Below, one piece after another: positions 1-7,003 of a stretch of DNA of 32,224 nucleotides; the stretch's first letter is position 1, and every line of letters begins with the position of its first letter. This DNA comes from a virus, in the IMG/VR virus record IMGVR_UViG_3300023049_000080, positions 1 through 32,224 of that record. One strand, given 5' to 3'. Position numbers and translations under genes: made by a program. The notes under the pieces were generated by a model. It was not told the origin of the DNA, did not search any database, and saw only the letters and a list, made by a program, of their open reading frames with translations.

Positions 1-147
1 ATGAAGCGATTTCGGCTTAAACCCAATTGCGCCTTAGCGCAAAAGAGCGTGGGGAAAAAATTATTAAAACGGGTAAGTAGCGATGAACTTTCAATTCAGC
101 AGTATCGTAGCACTTGCACACAACACCCGTATAAAAAAGCGTTTTAA
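1..147 (+). CDS. possible short or truncated ORF at window edge
   Basis: An open frame of 48 codons begins with ATG at the first base and stops with TAA at 145-147. The product would be small and very basic (many Lys and Arg) with no recognisable domain. Because the window starts exactly at this ATG, it could be the tail of a longer gene or chance. It contains a perfect inverted repeat, TTGCGC-CTTA-GCGCAA, at 27-42, and its last codons overlap a large palindrome at 122-165. Both fit regulatory DNA better than a gene. Low confidence. Confidence 0.2.
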   Translation: MKRFRLKPNCALAQKSVGKKLLKRVSSDELSIQQYRSTCTQHPYKKAF

Positions 148-165
148 TGTTTTTTATACTGTGTT
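122..165. promoter_or_regulatory. large imperfect inverted repeat upstream of early genes
   Basis: GTATAAAAAA at 129-138 is the exact reverse complement of TTTTTTATAC at 150-159, with an 11-base loop. Outside a small CC/T bulge, AACAC (122-126) pairs with GTGTT (161-165), giving 15 paired bases in all. It lies between the edge ORF and the first clear early gene. The stem is AT-rich, so it would be a weak terminator at best. An operator or other protein-binding site is equally possible. Confidence 0.45.
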
Positions 166-177
166 ATAAAAATAATT

Positions 178-207
178 TGTCCAGTTTATTACTATAAAAA
201 CTGGACA
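178..207. promoter_or_regulatory. 10-bp inverted repeat, candidate operator of the early operon
   Basis: TGTCCAGTTT (178-187) and AAACTGGACA (198-207) form a perfect inverted repeat around a 10-base AT centre. A near-consensus Bacteroidetes -7 element (TAATTTG, 173-179; one base shorter than TAnnTTTG) overlaps its left edge, so a bound dimer would cover the start of transcription. No good -33 TTG is present. It sits 37 bases before the ATG at 244. Operator function is inferred from symmetry and position. Confidence 0.45.
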
Positions 208-243
208 TTAAATAAGTAATAATCAACAAATAAAACAAAAACC

Positions 244-423
244 ATGGCAAACGTAAAAGAGTTTAAAGACGCAAAAGGAGAAAACAGAATAAAAGTAACC
301 TCAAAGGGTAGGATAACTTATCTAAGTACCGAAGGGTATCACAACAAACAGGATATGGTAGATGCAGCAATACATCACTCAAAAGCTATATTAAAAAAAT
401 ACGCTCCCGAACTTTTAAAATAA
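244..423 (+). CDS. YegP/DUF1508-like small protein
   Basis: A 59-residue ORF starts in an A-rich leader (AAAACCATGG) typical of Bacteroidetes translation starts. The sequence reads FKDAKGENR near residue 6, then a hydrophobic strand, then STEGYHNK and a helix with AAIHHSKAI. This matches the order of the DUF1508/YegP fold: K-D-x-x-G-x-x-R, strand, x-S-x-x-G-Y, helix. The role of this family is not established; members are small cytoplasmic proteins. It is the first clear gene of the early plus-strand set, 22 bases before the next one. Family assignment rests on pattern only. Confidence 0.55.
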   Translation: MANVKEFKDAKGENRIKVTSKGRITYLSTEGYHNKQDMVDAAIHHSKAILKKYAPELLK

Positions 424-445
424 TCAATAAATAAAAAGCAAAATT

Positions 446-634
446 ATGAACACTGAAAGATTAACCGAGTTAAGAGAGGAGCTAAAAAGATTTGATAAAC
501 GTTTAAATGCTTATGAGAAAAAGCTTTCAGAAGATCCCCTTGCCGCTTACGGATGCACTGAAAGCGGGGAACTGAAAAGGGCCGCTTTAGACTTTAAACT
601 TTCTTTGACTAGGAACATTACAAAAAGATTATAA
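446..634 (+). CDS. small helical protein of unknown function
   Basis: A 62-residue product, almost wholly charged and helical: the first 30 residues (LTELREELKRFDKRLNAYEKKL) show a heptad-like spacing of leucines suited to a short coiled coil. No motif or family was recognised. It lies between the YegP-like gene and the helicase, with one base separating its stop from the helicase ATG. It is therefore almost certainly co-transcribed and translationally coupled with the helicase, and a helper role for that enzyme is possible but unproven. Confidence 0.6.
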   Translation: MNTERLTELREELKRFDKRLNAYEKKLSEDPLAAYGCTESGELKRAALDFKLSLTRNITKRL

Positions 635-635
635 T

Positions 636-2288
636 ATGAGCAGTCATGAAAATAGTCAAAATAATATGAGCAAAATAATATTAAGAGATTATCAGTTAAC
701 AGTTGTCAACGAAACTAGGCAAAGATTAAAAGATGGTTTCGATCACTTAATTGTTCAATTGCCAACTGGAGGAGGTAAAACAATAATCTTTTCCTATATA
801 GCTCAAAACGCAATTCCTAAAGGTAAAAAAGTATTAATCTTAACAGATAGGGATGAGCTTCTGAAACAAGCAGGAGGGACGCTTTCAGATTTTAATATAA
901 ATCCCTATTTTATTAAAGCTGGAGCTAAAATAATAGACCATCGGAAAAGCTGTTTTATCGCTATGTCTCAGACGCTCAGAAAGCGAATTGATAAACCAGA
1001 TTGGCAAAAATGGATTTTAGATGAAATTGATATTGTAATAATCGATGAGGCACACATTCAAGAGTTTAATTATATTTTTGAATGTGGTTTACTGGATAAT
1101 AAAATGGTTTTAGGTTTTACGGCTACACCTTCAAGAAGTGGCAAAATGAGACAGCTAGGATTAGATTATGAACGGATGGTTCGTGGTCCGCAAGTCAAAG
1201 AATTAGTTTCTAAAGGTTTTCTAGTCAATTGTGATACTTACGATTGCGGCTCCCCTAGTTTGGATAATGTAAGCGTTAATTCACAGACCAATGACTATAA
1301 TTACAGCTCAATGGCTAAACAGTTTGACAAACCAAATCTTTATGCTGGATTGGTTAAAAATTACGAAAAATACACTCCAGGTCAAAAGATGTTAGTTTTT
1401 TGCTGTAATGTAGATCACGCTATAAAAACAGCTATTGAATTGGCTAAAAAAGGTTATCCTGTTAAATTTGTGAGTAGCAGTAGAGCGAAACCAAAAGAAC
1501 CAGAAATAGGATGTACTGAGGGTAAAATTCAGAAATATAAAGAAAGCGTAAAAGCTTATGAATTTTACAAAGAAAACTATGAAAATTATAGCGGAGGCCG
1601 CAAATCTGTTTTAAAGTGGTTTAAAGAAACTCCATCCGCTATTTTGGTGAACGTTGATATGCTAACGAAAGGATTTGATGAACCTAGTATTGAAGTAGTG
1701 GCATTAAACAGAGCTACTAAATCAATGACTTTATACTTGCAGATGATTGGCCGTGGATCTCGTGTCTTTAGGGATAAATTAAATTTTACTTTATTTGATT
1801 TTGGAGGAAACGCTCAAAGATTAGGAACCTATGAATCAAATAAGGAGTGGGGACTTTGGCATGAGGAGAAAAAAGGAGGTAGTGGAGTTCCTCCTTTAAA
1901 GGAGTGTGGTATTACTTCAAAATCTAAGCCAATTACTGGATCTGGCGAAGTTAAAAAGGGATGCAAAAGATTAATTATGGCATCGGTTAGTTTGTGCCCT
2001 TTTTGTGGATTTAAATATCCAGAACCAGATCCAGCCAAAGAAATCGATTTGCAATTGGCTGAAATAAAAGACGCCAATGGAGTAAGTATAAAAGTAAAGA
2101 GCTTCAAATTAATGAATCATTATGAGCTTAAAACCTACAGGCAAATTAAAGAGCATACAAGCGCATGGCTTTGGCGTCAACTATGGTTAAGAGGCGGTGA
2201 AAAGGAGCTTAGGGATTTTGCCAACTATGACCATTGGAGTAGTGGCACAACTCAGAGAGCTATAGGCTTTTGTAGAGGAAAATTTTAA
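636..2288 (+). CDS. superfamily II DEAD/DEAH-box helicase
   Basis: A 550-residue ATP-dependent nucleic-acid translocase, probably acting in phage DNA replication or recombination. Visible motifs: Q-like LRDYQ near 16-20, Walker A PTGGGKT (43-49), DEAH (137-140), TATP motif III (162-165), motif V TKGFDEP (344-350), and arginine-finger motif VI QMIGRGSR (369-376). After the two RecA-like domains comes a Cys-containing segment (C424, C443, C454, C457, the last pair as CPFC) likely to bind zinc, then a helical tail. The layout resembles the RAD3/type III restriction-like helicases common in phages of Bacteroidetes. An alternative start is Met11 (666); both have A-rich leaders. No nuclease or methylase partner is adjacent, so a restriction role is unlikely. 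Confidence 0.9.
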   Translation: MSSHENSQNNMSKIILRDYQLTVVNETRQRLKDGFDHLIVQLPTGGGKTIIFSYIAQNAIPKGKKVLILTDRDELLKQAGGTLSDFNINPYFIKAGAKIIDHRKSCFIAMSQTLRKRIDKPDWQKWILDEIDIVIIDEAHIQEFNYIFECGLLDNKMVLGFTATPSRSGKMRQLGLDYERMVRGPQVKELVSKGFLVNCDTYDCGSPSLDNVSVNSQTNDYNYSSMAKQFDKPNLYAGLVKNYEKYTPGQKMLVFCCNVDHAIKTAIELAKKGYPVKFVSSSRAKPKEPEIGCTEGKIQKYKESVKAYEFYKENYENYSGGRKSVLKWFKETPSAILVNVDMLTKGFDEPSIEVVALNRATKSMTLYLQMIGRGSRVFRDKLNFTLFDFGGNAQRLGTYESNKEWGLWHEEKKGGSGVPPLKECGITSKSKPITGSGEVKKGCKRLIMASVSLCPFCGFKYPEPDPAKEIDLQLAEIKDANGVSIKVKSFKLMNHYELKTYRQIKEHTSAWLWRQLWLRGGEKELRDFANYDHWSSGTTQRAIGFCRGKF

Positions 2289-2303
2289 TTTAAAAAATAA
2301 AAA

Positions 2304-2405
2304 ATGTTTAATAAATTGGTTAGAGATGTAACAATTATTGTAATCATTGTAATAATTATAGTAATGATAGCAGGATTTATATTTGGTAGATATTATAATT
2401 CTTAA
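2304..2405 (+). CDS. 33-residue single-pass membrane peptide
   Basis: This ORF starts at ATG 2304, in an A-run 15 bases after the helicase stop. It encodes a short basic head (MFNKLVRD), about 20 strongly hydrophobic residues (TIIVIIVIIIVMIAG and following) and the tail GRYYNS. This is one transmembrane helix with a positive N-terminus. The size recalls small phage membrane effectors or holin-like peptides, but no family is recognised. It ends just before promoter A. The composition (Ile-rich, codons ATT/ATA/ATC) could arise by chance in AT-rich DNA, so it is a candidate only. Confidence 0.4.
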   Translation: MFNKLVRDVTIIVIIVIIIVMIAGFIFGRYYNS

Positions 2406-2408
2406 AGT

Positions 2409-2452
2409 TTTGTTAACTATAGTTTTTAAAGCTTATAAGTATTATATATTTG
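2409..2452 (+). promoter_or_regulatory. promoter A (accessory-type, 44-base architecture)
   Basis: TTTGTTAA (2409-2416), GTTTTTA (2422-2428) and the perfect Bacteroidetes -7 box TATATTTG (2445-2452). The TTT at about -33 is 19 bases from the -7 box. The last G is 25 bases from the ATG at 2477, so the leader would be very short. The 44 bases match promoter B at 34 of 44 positions with no gaps, which supports function. Confidence 0.7.
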
Positions 2453-2476
2453 TAGTGTACTTAAAACAAACATACC

Positions 2477-2713
2477 ATGACAACTACTACAAAAACATTA
2501 AAAATTAAAATAGAAGGACATAAAGAAACATCTATAAATTTTGCAAGAATATCAAACGGAATAAATGTTTTTGAAGGTAAAACAACTAAAACAAAAGGGA
2601 AAAAAGAAGTTCATGTATATGTTTATGAAAAAAATCAAAGAGTTCAAGTAAAAGTTTTGCAAGGTCTTAAAAATTTAATAATAGAAAAAGATTTTTACAA
2701 ATTATACAACTAA
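2477..2713 (+). CDS. small basic protein of unknown function
   Basis: A 78-residue, lysine-rich product with alternating hydrophobic residues (TLKIKIEG, KEVHVYVYEK, QRVQVKVLQG) that suggest a small antiparallel beta-sheet followed by a short helix. No family was recognised. It is the first gene behind promoter A, with an A-rich leader (ACAAACATACC) and no Shine-Dalgarno. A GC-rich hairpin and the next small gene follow. High charge and small size are compatible with an early host-takeover or nucleic-acid-binding protein, but this is inference. Confidence 0.6.
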   Translation: MTTTTKTLKIKIEGHKETSINFARISNGINVFEGKTTKTKGKKEVHVYVYEKNQRVQVKVLQGLKNLIIEKDFYKLYN

Positions 2714-2721
2714 AAACCAAC

Positions 2722-2741
2722 CGGGGCTTAACCGCCCCTTT
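2722..2741 (+). repeat. intergenic GGGGC hairpin, copy 1
   Basis: CGGGGCTTAACCGCCCCTTT sits 8 bases after the stop of the preceding gene. GGGGC (2723-2727) pairs with GCCCC (2734-2738) around TTAACC, and a short T-run follows. It stands out as GC-rich in AT-rich DNA and recurs almost identically at 2979-2998 in the next intergenic gap. It could be a weak terminator or attenuator, or a processing or stabilising hairpin. Confidence 0.65.
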
Positions 2742-2753
2742 AACACCCAAATC

Positions 2754-2972
2754 ATGAAAATTACAATTAAAAAAGTAGAGCAAGTAATTAATCCAAAAAT
2801 TCAAAACTTAAAAACAGATCCAGAAATATATGAAGCAATTTACAGCACGTTTCAAATATTAGATCAAAAAATTGACTATAATTCAAAATTCGGAAAATCA
2901 ACTATATTTTTTTCAAACGCAAATTGGAGAGAAATTTCAAAAGATATAGCCAATACAATAAACGCTAAATAA
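2754..2972 (+). CDS. small protein of unknown function
   Basis: A 72-residue product with no recognised domain. It begins with a beta-like strand (MKITIKKVEQVI), then a helical stretch with EIYEAIYSTFQILDQ, and a C-terminal helix (NWREISKDIANTINAK). Acidic and basic residues are balanced. It lies in the promoter A operon between two copies of the same GGGGC hairpin, an arrangement that marks it as a unit of its own within the transcript. The start has an A/C-rich leader (ACCCAAATC) and no Shine-Dalgarno. Confidence 0.6.
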   Translation: MKITIKKVEQVINPKIQNLKTDPEIYEAIYSTFQILDQKIDYNSKFGKSTIFFSNANWREISKDIANTINAK

Positions 2973-2978
2973 AATAAA

Positions 2979-2998
2979 CGGGGCTTAACCGCCCTTTT
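2979..2998 (+). repeat. intergenic GGGGC hairpin, copy 2
   Basis: CGGGGCTTAACCGCCCTTTT is identical to the copy at 2722 for its first 16 bases, then has one C fewer and one more T. The stem is GGGC/GCCC with a possible G-U pair, the loop is TTAACC, and TTTT follows. It is placed 6 bases after the upstream stop, as in copy 1. Confidence 0.65.
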
Positions 2999-3012
2999 AA
3001 TAAAATAAAGCC

Positions 3013-3372
3013 ATGAAAAAAGAAATAAAAACCAAAGAAGTAGATTTTTTTATAGAAAAAGCTATTAACTACACTAAGGAAAGTAATAATATTGAAAGTA
3101 TAGAAAAACAAATTAAGTTAACTAAGGAGTTTGAGCCTGAATTTAAAGAACTCTACAACAATTTAACCCAACGTTTTACCTTTGAATTTGAAAAAAAAGA
3201 TTTTAACGAAAAGATTGAGTTTCTAGAATTTTTAATAAACGAAATCACAGAATCATTAATTAAGGCTAAAAATAAATTTTCTTTAATTTCTGAATCAAGT
3301 ATTAACAAACTTGAATCCTTAAGAGATACTTTTGAACGTAGATTGACAAAAGTTTATATTACTAAAAAATAA
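3013..3372 (+). CDS. helical coiled-coil protein of unknown function
   Basis: A 119-residue, highly charged and almost wholly helical protein (KEIKTKEVDFFIEKAINYTKES; FEFEKKDFNEKIEFLEFLINEITESLIKAKNKF). Long amphipathic stretches suggest a coiled coil or helical hairpin. No family was recognised. It is the last gene of the promoter A operon; about 90 bases separate it from the bidirectional terminator at 3464-3497, beyond which the baseplate genes run in the opposite direction. Confidence 0.6.
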   Translation: MKKEIKTKEVDFFIEKAINYTKESNNIESIEKQIKLTKEFEPEFKELYNNLTQRFTFEFEKKDFNEKIEFLEFLINEITESLIKAKNKFSLISESSINKLESLRDTFERRLTKVYITKK

Positions 3373-3410
3373 AAACTCATGAAACCAACAAAATAATCAA
3401 CTAATTAAAC

Positions 3411-3418
3411 TATATTTG
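3411..3418 (+). promoter_or_regulatory. isolated consensus -7 box before terminator
   Basis: TATATTTG matches TAnnTTTG exactly but has no TTG at the usual -33 distance and no gene downstream before the terminator at 3464-3497. If active it would make an RNA of roughly 75 bases ending in that hairpin. Low confidence: short AT-rich consensus matches arise easily by chance. Confidence 0.2.
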
Positions 3419-3463
3419 TAACGCTTCTTATATTTTTCATGATTATTTTTTTTAGGTTATTGC

Positions 3464-3497
3464 AAAAACTCCTTAGCTATCAAGTTAAGGAGTTTTT
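3464..3497. terminator. bidirectional terminator between early and baseplate genes
   Basis: A perfect 12-base-pair stem (AAAAACTCCTTA at 3464-3475 with TAAGGAGTTTTT at 3486-3497) and a 10-base loop, with T-runs on both strands. It separates convergent transcription units: the helical-protein gene from the left and the gp45-like spike gene from the right. The stop codon of the spike gene (3485-3487) lies at the edge of the loop, so the last codons are part of the hairpin. Confidence 0.9.
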
Positions 3498-3973
3498 ATT
3501 TGATCTATTTTTGAGCTGCTTATATTGGTATTAACAGGAGTGTGCTCATAAGTAAGACCTAAACCAGCAAACAGCGCTTTTATTTTTACTAATTCAACGT
3601 TAAGAAGTCCGTCTGACGAATCCAAAGAACTCTGTAAAGCACTAAACCTAACCGCATTGTCAACGGCTCCACCTATCTCGCATGTTCCATTTGTTTTTAA
3701 ATGAATTGCAAAACTTATTGAACCATCTATAGATTGCGAAAATATGCGTTTCTCGCCCTCTTTTGCTACTTGATTAGTGTTTATATACCCTATTATAACT
3801 GGCTCGGAGTTAACGGCTGTAGGAGAGTATATGGCGGTCATGTTTTTTAAAGGCTGTGAATCATCCCCATAATTAGATGCAACCTTAGCGGTTTTTACTC
3901 CGTACTCCTGCACCTTTAAAATACGCTTTCCGTTTTCAATTACAAAATCCCTTACCTTGCTAAATGTTATCAT
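3485..3973 (-). CDS. Mu gp45-like baseplate spike protein
   Basis: A 162-residue protein in the place of Mu gp45, the membrane-piercing central spike at the end of the tail tube. The pattern fits: an N-terminal beta domain, a polar middle (YSPTAVNSEPVIIGYIN), then GEKRIFSQ..GSISFAIHLKTNGTCEIGGAVDNAVRF, which matches the G-E-x-R-hydrophobic strand followed by Lys-x-x-Gly-x-hydrophobic-x-Ile repeats of the beta-helical spike. A helical stretch (LQSSLDSSDGLLNVELVKIKALFAG) follows. No His-rich iron site is obvious at the tip. It lies directly downstream of the hub gene (14-base gap) and is the last gene of the tail unit. Confidence 0.65.
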   Translation of the reverse strand: MITFSKVRDFVIENGKRILKVQEYGVKTAKVASNYGDDSQPLKNMTAIYSPTAVNSEPVIIGYINTNQVAKEGEKRIFSQSIDGSISFAIHLKTNGTCEIGGAVDNAVRFSALQSSLDSSDGLLNVELVKIKALFAGLGLTYEHTPVNTNISSSKIDQIKTP

Positions 3974-3987
3974 TTTTCCTTTGTGTT

Positions 3988-5013
3988 TTATTGTATCTCA
4001 AAAATATTTGTAGGTATTCCCCCGGTAAATGCCTCAGGTGTTAAACAATTAATTGTCATTGTATCCGCTCCGCTATCTTCTTTATAAATTATTTCATTAA
4101 TTACAAACTTTTGTTTTTTATAGATGAATAATTCTGGATTTATAAATTCGATTATTTGACCGCATAATAATTCATAATCTATTTTTGGCAATTCTAAAGC
4201 TAGCTGAATACCTCTTAATTCTGCTGCTAATACGTTTTGAGCTGCCTGTATAGTGCTAGTATCATCTCCACTGGAAAGTATCTTACAAACGCTCCTTATT
4301 TGCTCAACGTTTGGATTTTTTACGCCATCAACCGTACTGACTCCAACATTTTCATCGCTAGGTTGACGTCTTACTGTTATATCGCTATGAAAAGCCCTTC
4401 CATTAATAGCCATTTTGCTAGATAATAAATTTGAACTATCATAAGACCTTACAGGATTTGAGCCTATAAAAGCTTTAAAATAATAAACATCTCCTTTTTT
4501 CGTGTGACCAATAACTATATTTCTTTGACTTGCTAATTGAGTTAAAAAAGATGCTACAGATTGAGTTGGTTGAGCCACCGCCTTCTCGTAAACCAAATTC
4601 ATTTTATTGGAAACATTTCTTTCGATTAATTGACCTATTTCAAAAGGCTTTAATAATTGAGCTGATATTTCGGATAGTGATTGATTATTTTTCTCCAAAG
4701 GATAGACACTATCTGGAATTGTAACATCTTCTAAAATACCACTTTTTGTGTAACCGCTAAAAGATACTAATTGTGGCGTTTTAGAAGATGCGAAATCATT
4801 GTTAACAATATTACCAGTAAGCAGCAAATCCATATTATCTGAAAATATTTCAATCTTTGGATATGTTAGCGGCTTAAATATTTTTTGGTGCTCAACGTTA
4901 AAAGGATCAAATCTAGCATCAAAACTAAAAACACTGGCAAAAGTATCTAAATTAAATTTTAGAGTTAAATTGCTAAAATGATTAAAAAATTTATTTTCTA
5001 TTTTTATCTTCAT
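3988..5013 (-). CDS. Mu gp44/P-like baseplate hub protein
   Basis: A 341-residue protein resembling the Mu gpP (gp44)/late-control D-like hub, which closes the tube and holds the spike. Features: an N-terminal beta-barrel-like part with DARFDP and a LLTGNIVNNDF strand typical of the first hub domain, a second barrel (LVSFSGYTKSGILEDVTIPD), a helical segment (QSVASFLTQLASQRNIVIGHTKKGDVYYFKA) where the family has its split domain, and a C-terminal barrel with the long strand LLCGQIIEFINP. The order N - methyltransferase - P - gp45 matches Mu except for the inserted methyltransferase. Confidence 0.75.
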   Translation of the reverse strand: MKIKIENKFFNHFSNLTLKFNLDTFASVFSFDARFDPFNVEHQKIFKPLTYPKIEIFSDNMDLLLTGNIVNNDFASSKTPQLVSFSGYTKSGILEDVTIPDSVYPLEKNNQSLSEISAQLLKPFEIGQLIERNVSNKMNLVYEKAVAQPTQSVASFLTQLASQRNIVIGHTKKGDVYYFKAFIGSNPVRSYDSSNLLSSKMAINGRAFHSDITVRRQPSDENVGVSTVDGVKNPNVEQIRSVCKILSSGDDTSTIQAAQNVLAAELRGIQLALELPKIDYELLCGQIIEFINPELFIYKKQKFVINEIIYKEDSGADTMTINCLTPEAFTGGIPTNIFEIQ

Positions 5014-5014
5014 G

Positions 5015-5785
5015 TTAAAACATTTTAGGTTCTGTATCTATTTTGTTAATTCTTTGCTGTGCTATCTTAAAATAACTTTCATTATTTTCTATTCCGATTC
5101 CGTTTCGGTTTAGATTCTTGCATGCCAGCATAGTTGTTCCGCTTCCCATAGTAAAATCTAAAACAGTTTCGTTTTCGTTTGTATATGTTTTTATTAGGTA
5201 TTCCATTAATGGTACAGGTTTTTGTGTTGGGTGTACATTTTTATTATTACCCCTTGGAAATTTTAATATATTTTTAGGATAATTAGTATATTCAACTTTA
5301 AATTCTTTCTTATGTGAGGGTCTTGAACCTATTACATTTACAAATCCTGTGTTTGGTCTTTTGTGTATTTTATCTACCTTTATTAAATCTTGTGGGTTAT
5401 AAATCATTCTTTTGTTTCCTAATTGAGTTTTATGCCCCATACTACCCAAACTGAAAACACTTATATTTTCAGTTCTCTTCATTGGCATATTTTTAGCGTG
5501 AATAAATCCCGCACTTGTTGATTTTTCCCAAACCCAATCATACTTATAGTTCTTAATATTTGACATTCTTAAAGCACTACTAAAAGGCTCACTACCAAAT
5601 AAAACTATTGCACCGTTAGGTTTTATAATTCTGTTTAACTGTTCCCACATCAACTCAAAATCAATAATACTATCCCATTTACAATCAGTAGTTCCGTATG
5701 GCGGGTCTGTGATAATTGCATCAATAGAACCGCTTTCTATAGTATTCATTACTTGTAAACAATCGCCTAATCTTAAATCTATCAT
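5015..5785 (-). CDS. beta-class DNA methyltransferase (N6-adenine or N4-cytosine)
   Basis: A 256-residue S-adenosylmethionine-dependent methylase. The catalytic DPPYG lies at 27-31, followed by the target-recognition region, HPTQKP (185-190) and the SAM-binding DFTMGSGTT (210-218). Catalytic motif first and SAM motif last is the beta-class order. DPPY favours N6-adenine, although N4-cytosine enzymes share the fold. No restriction nuclease is adjacent, so it is a solitary enzyme that may protect phage DNA from host restriction or alter gene expression. It lies inside the baseplate cluster, 3 bases after the gpN-like gene and 1 base before the hub gene, on the same strand and with no promoter of its own. 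It therefore follows the late tail timing. Confidence 0.93.
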   Translation of the reverse strand: MIDLRLGDCLQVMNTIESGSIDAIITDPPYGTTDCKWDSIIDFELMWEQLNRIIKPNGAIVLFGSEPFSSALRMSNIKNYKYDWVWEKSTSAGFIHAKNMPMKRTENISVFSLGSMGHKTQLGNKRMIYNPQDLIKVDKIHKRPNTGFVNVIGSRPSHKKEFKVEYTNYPKNILKFPRGNNKNVHPTQKPVPLMEYLIKTYTNENETVLDFTMGSGTTMLACKNLNRNGIGIENNESYFKIAQQRINKIDTEPKMF

Positions 5786-5788
5786 AGC

Positions 5789-7003
5789 CTAAATATAATA
5801 AGTAATTAATCTACCTTTTTTTATTCTGTAAATTTCACTTAAACCCATGTTATTAATCCGCTTAAAAGTTTCCAAATTTTCATCACTTGCTAAACCTAAA
5901 AACCTGTGAGTTAACACTATTAAATTACTATCCTTTTCTAAAATAACACTCCTTTCTTGTCGAGCATCAAAACTTAGAACAAATAAACTTTGACTGGTAT
6001 ATGTAACCAAATCAATTAACGAGGATTGTAAATCTATATCTGGCGAATATTCATCATTAATATTTTCTAAAGGAATTTGGTTTGCATCAATAGTGGCTAA
6101 ATAATCATTATACAAACCAAACAATTCAGAATTTACACTTTCAATATCAGACCTAACTATATAATCATTTGGCAACGGATTAACCGAAGATTTAGCCAAA
6201 TTTCCAAGCAAGGCGGCTGCTTGAGTTTCGAAATAATATTTACTTTGTCGATTTTCTGGATTAATAGTTTTTTTAATTTCCTCGTAAGCTGATTTTATTG
6301 AATCGATTTTACTTCTAATATTTCTTATGAAATTTGCTGGCTCACTTAATACTAATTGAGCGGTTGTAATTGCAACCTCGGTTTCCTGAATAAGCAAATT
6401 TAAATCTCCTAAAGCTTTATTCTTTAAGGCAATATATTCGTTGAAATTAATAGAATCTGGCTCAAATCTAGCCGCCGAAATTTCTATTGATGATTTTAAA
6501 TCGTTTATATCGCCTGTTTGTGGCTCAGCTTTTGAAACATAATTTTGTATTCCTAAACTATTAAGTCTTACAACACGATCTTCAACCTCATCGGGTATGG
6601 AGTCAGAATCTTCTGGATAGTCATCAGCTATGCTTTCCCAAAATAAAACGTTTATTTCTGTATTGCCAAAACTATTGTCGTTCCTTTCTATATTAGTCGG
6701 ATGCCCTTTTAAAGTACCATAAAAAGGGTGAGTTATAACCCATGACCTTTTATCTTTTGCGCTGTTTTCAAAAGCTTTGGCTTGATTCAAATTATCCTCT
6801 CCAGTAAAATAAAAATTAAGCGGAAAAGATCCAGATTCAGATTCTTTTCGATCTATAAAAGAACCGCGAACATTTATAAAATCATACTTTGCAAAGTTTA
6901 GTTTTGTTGACTTTACACTATCGCGCCAAAGTGGATAGTAAACAGATCCATCGCCTGTTTTTATAGTGAATTTTATGTTTTCAAGTCTTTCCTTCCAAGC
7001 CAT
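5789..7003 (-). CDS. Mu gpN-like (DNA circularization N-terminal domain) tail protein
   Basis: About 404 residues. The first 140 match the 'DNA circularization' domain of Mu gpN: M-x-W-x-x-R-L start, FPLNFYFTGEDN near residues 60-70, then WVITHPFYGTLKGHP, the HP-x-x-G-x motif of the family. The family name is historical; structural work on Mu-like tails places it in the baseplate hub. The rest is helical with no clear motif. The frame also opens at Met -3 (7012), which would overlap the upstream gene by 10 bases. I prefer the ATG at 7003 because it gives the TAATG stop-start overlap used elsewhere in this genome and the usual MAWKERL start of the family. Confidence 0.8.
   Translation of the reverse strand: MAWKERLENIKFTIKTGDGSVYYPLWRDSVKSTKLNFAKYDFINVRGSFIDRKESESGSFPLNFYFTGEDNLNQAKAFENSAKDKRSWVITHPFYGTLKGHPTNIERNDNSFGNTEINVLFWESIADDYPEDSDSIPDEVEDRVVRLNSLGIQNYVSKAEPQTGDINDLKSSIEISAARFEPDSINFNEYIALKNKALGDLNLLIQETEVAITTAQLVLSEPANFIRNIRSKIDSIKSAYEEIKKTINPENRQSKYYFETQAAALLGNLAKSSVNPLPNDYIVRSDIESVNSELFGLYNDYLATIDANQIPLENINDEYSPDIDLQSSLIDLVTYTSQSLFVLSFDARQERSVILEKDSNLIVLTHRFLGLASDENLETFKRINNMGLSEIYRIKKGRLITYYI

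Noticed and set aside
1829-2107. 92-codon minus-strand ORF in the helicase gene
   Set aside because: Overlaps the conserved 3' half of the helicase including the zinc-like segment; no promoter and no motif.
3439-3534. 31-codon hydrophobic plus-strand ORF across the terminator
   Set aside because: It runs through the terminator hairpin and into the spike gene in antisense; Phe/Leu content follows from the T-runs.
636-5785. Helicase plus methyltransferase as a type III restriction system
   Set aside because: They are 2.7 kb apart on opposite strands in different operons, the helicase has no nuclease domain, and the methylase lacks a Mod-type long recognition part.
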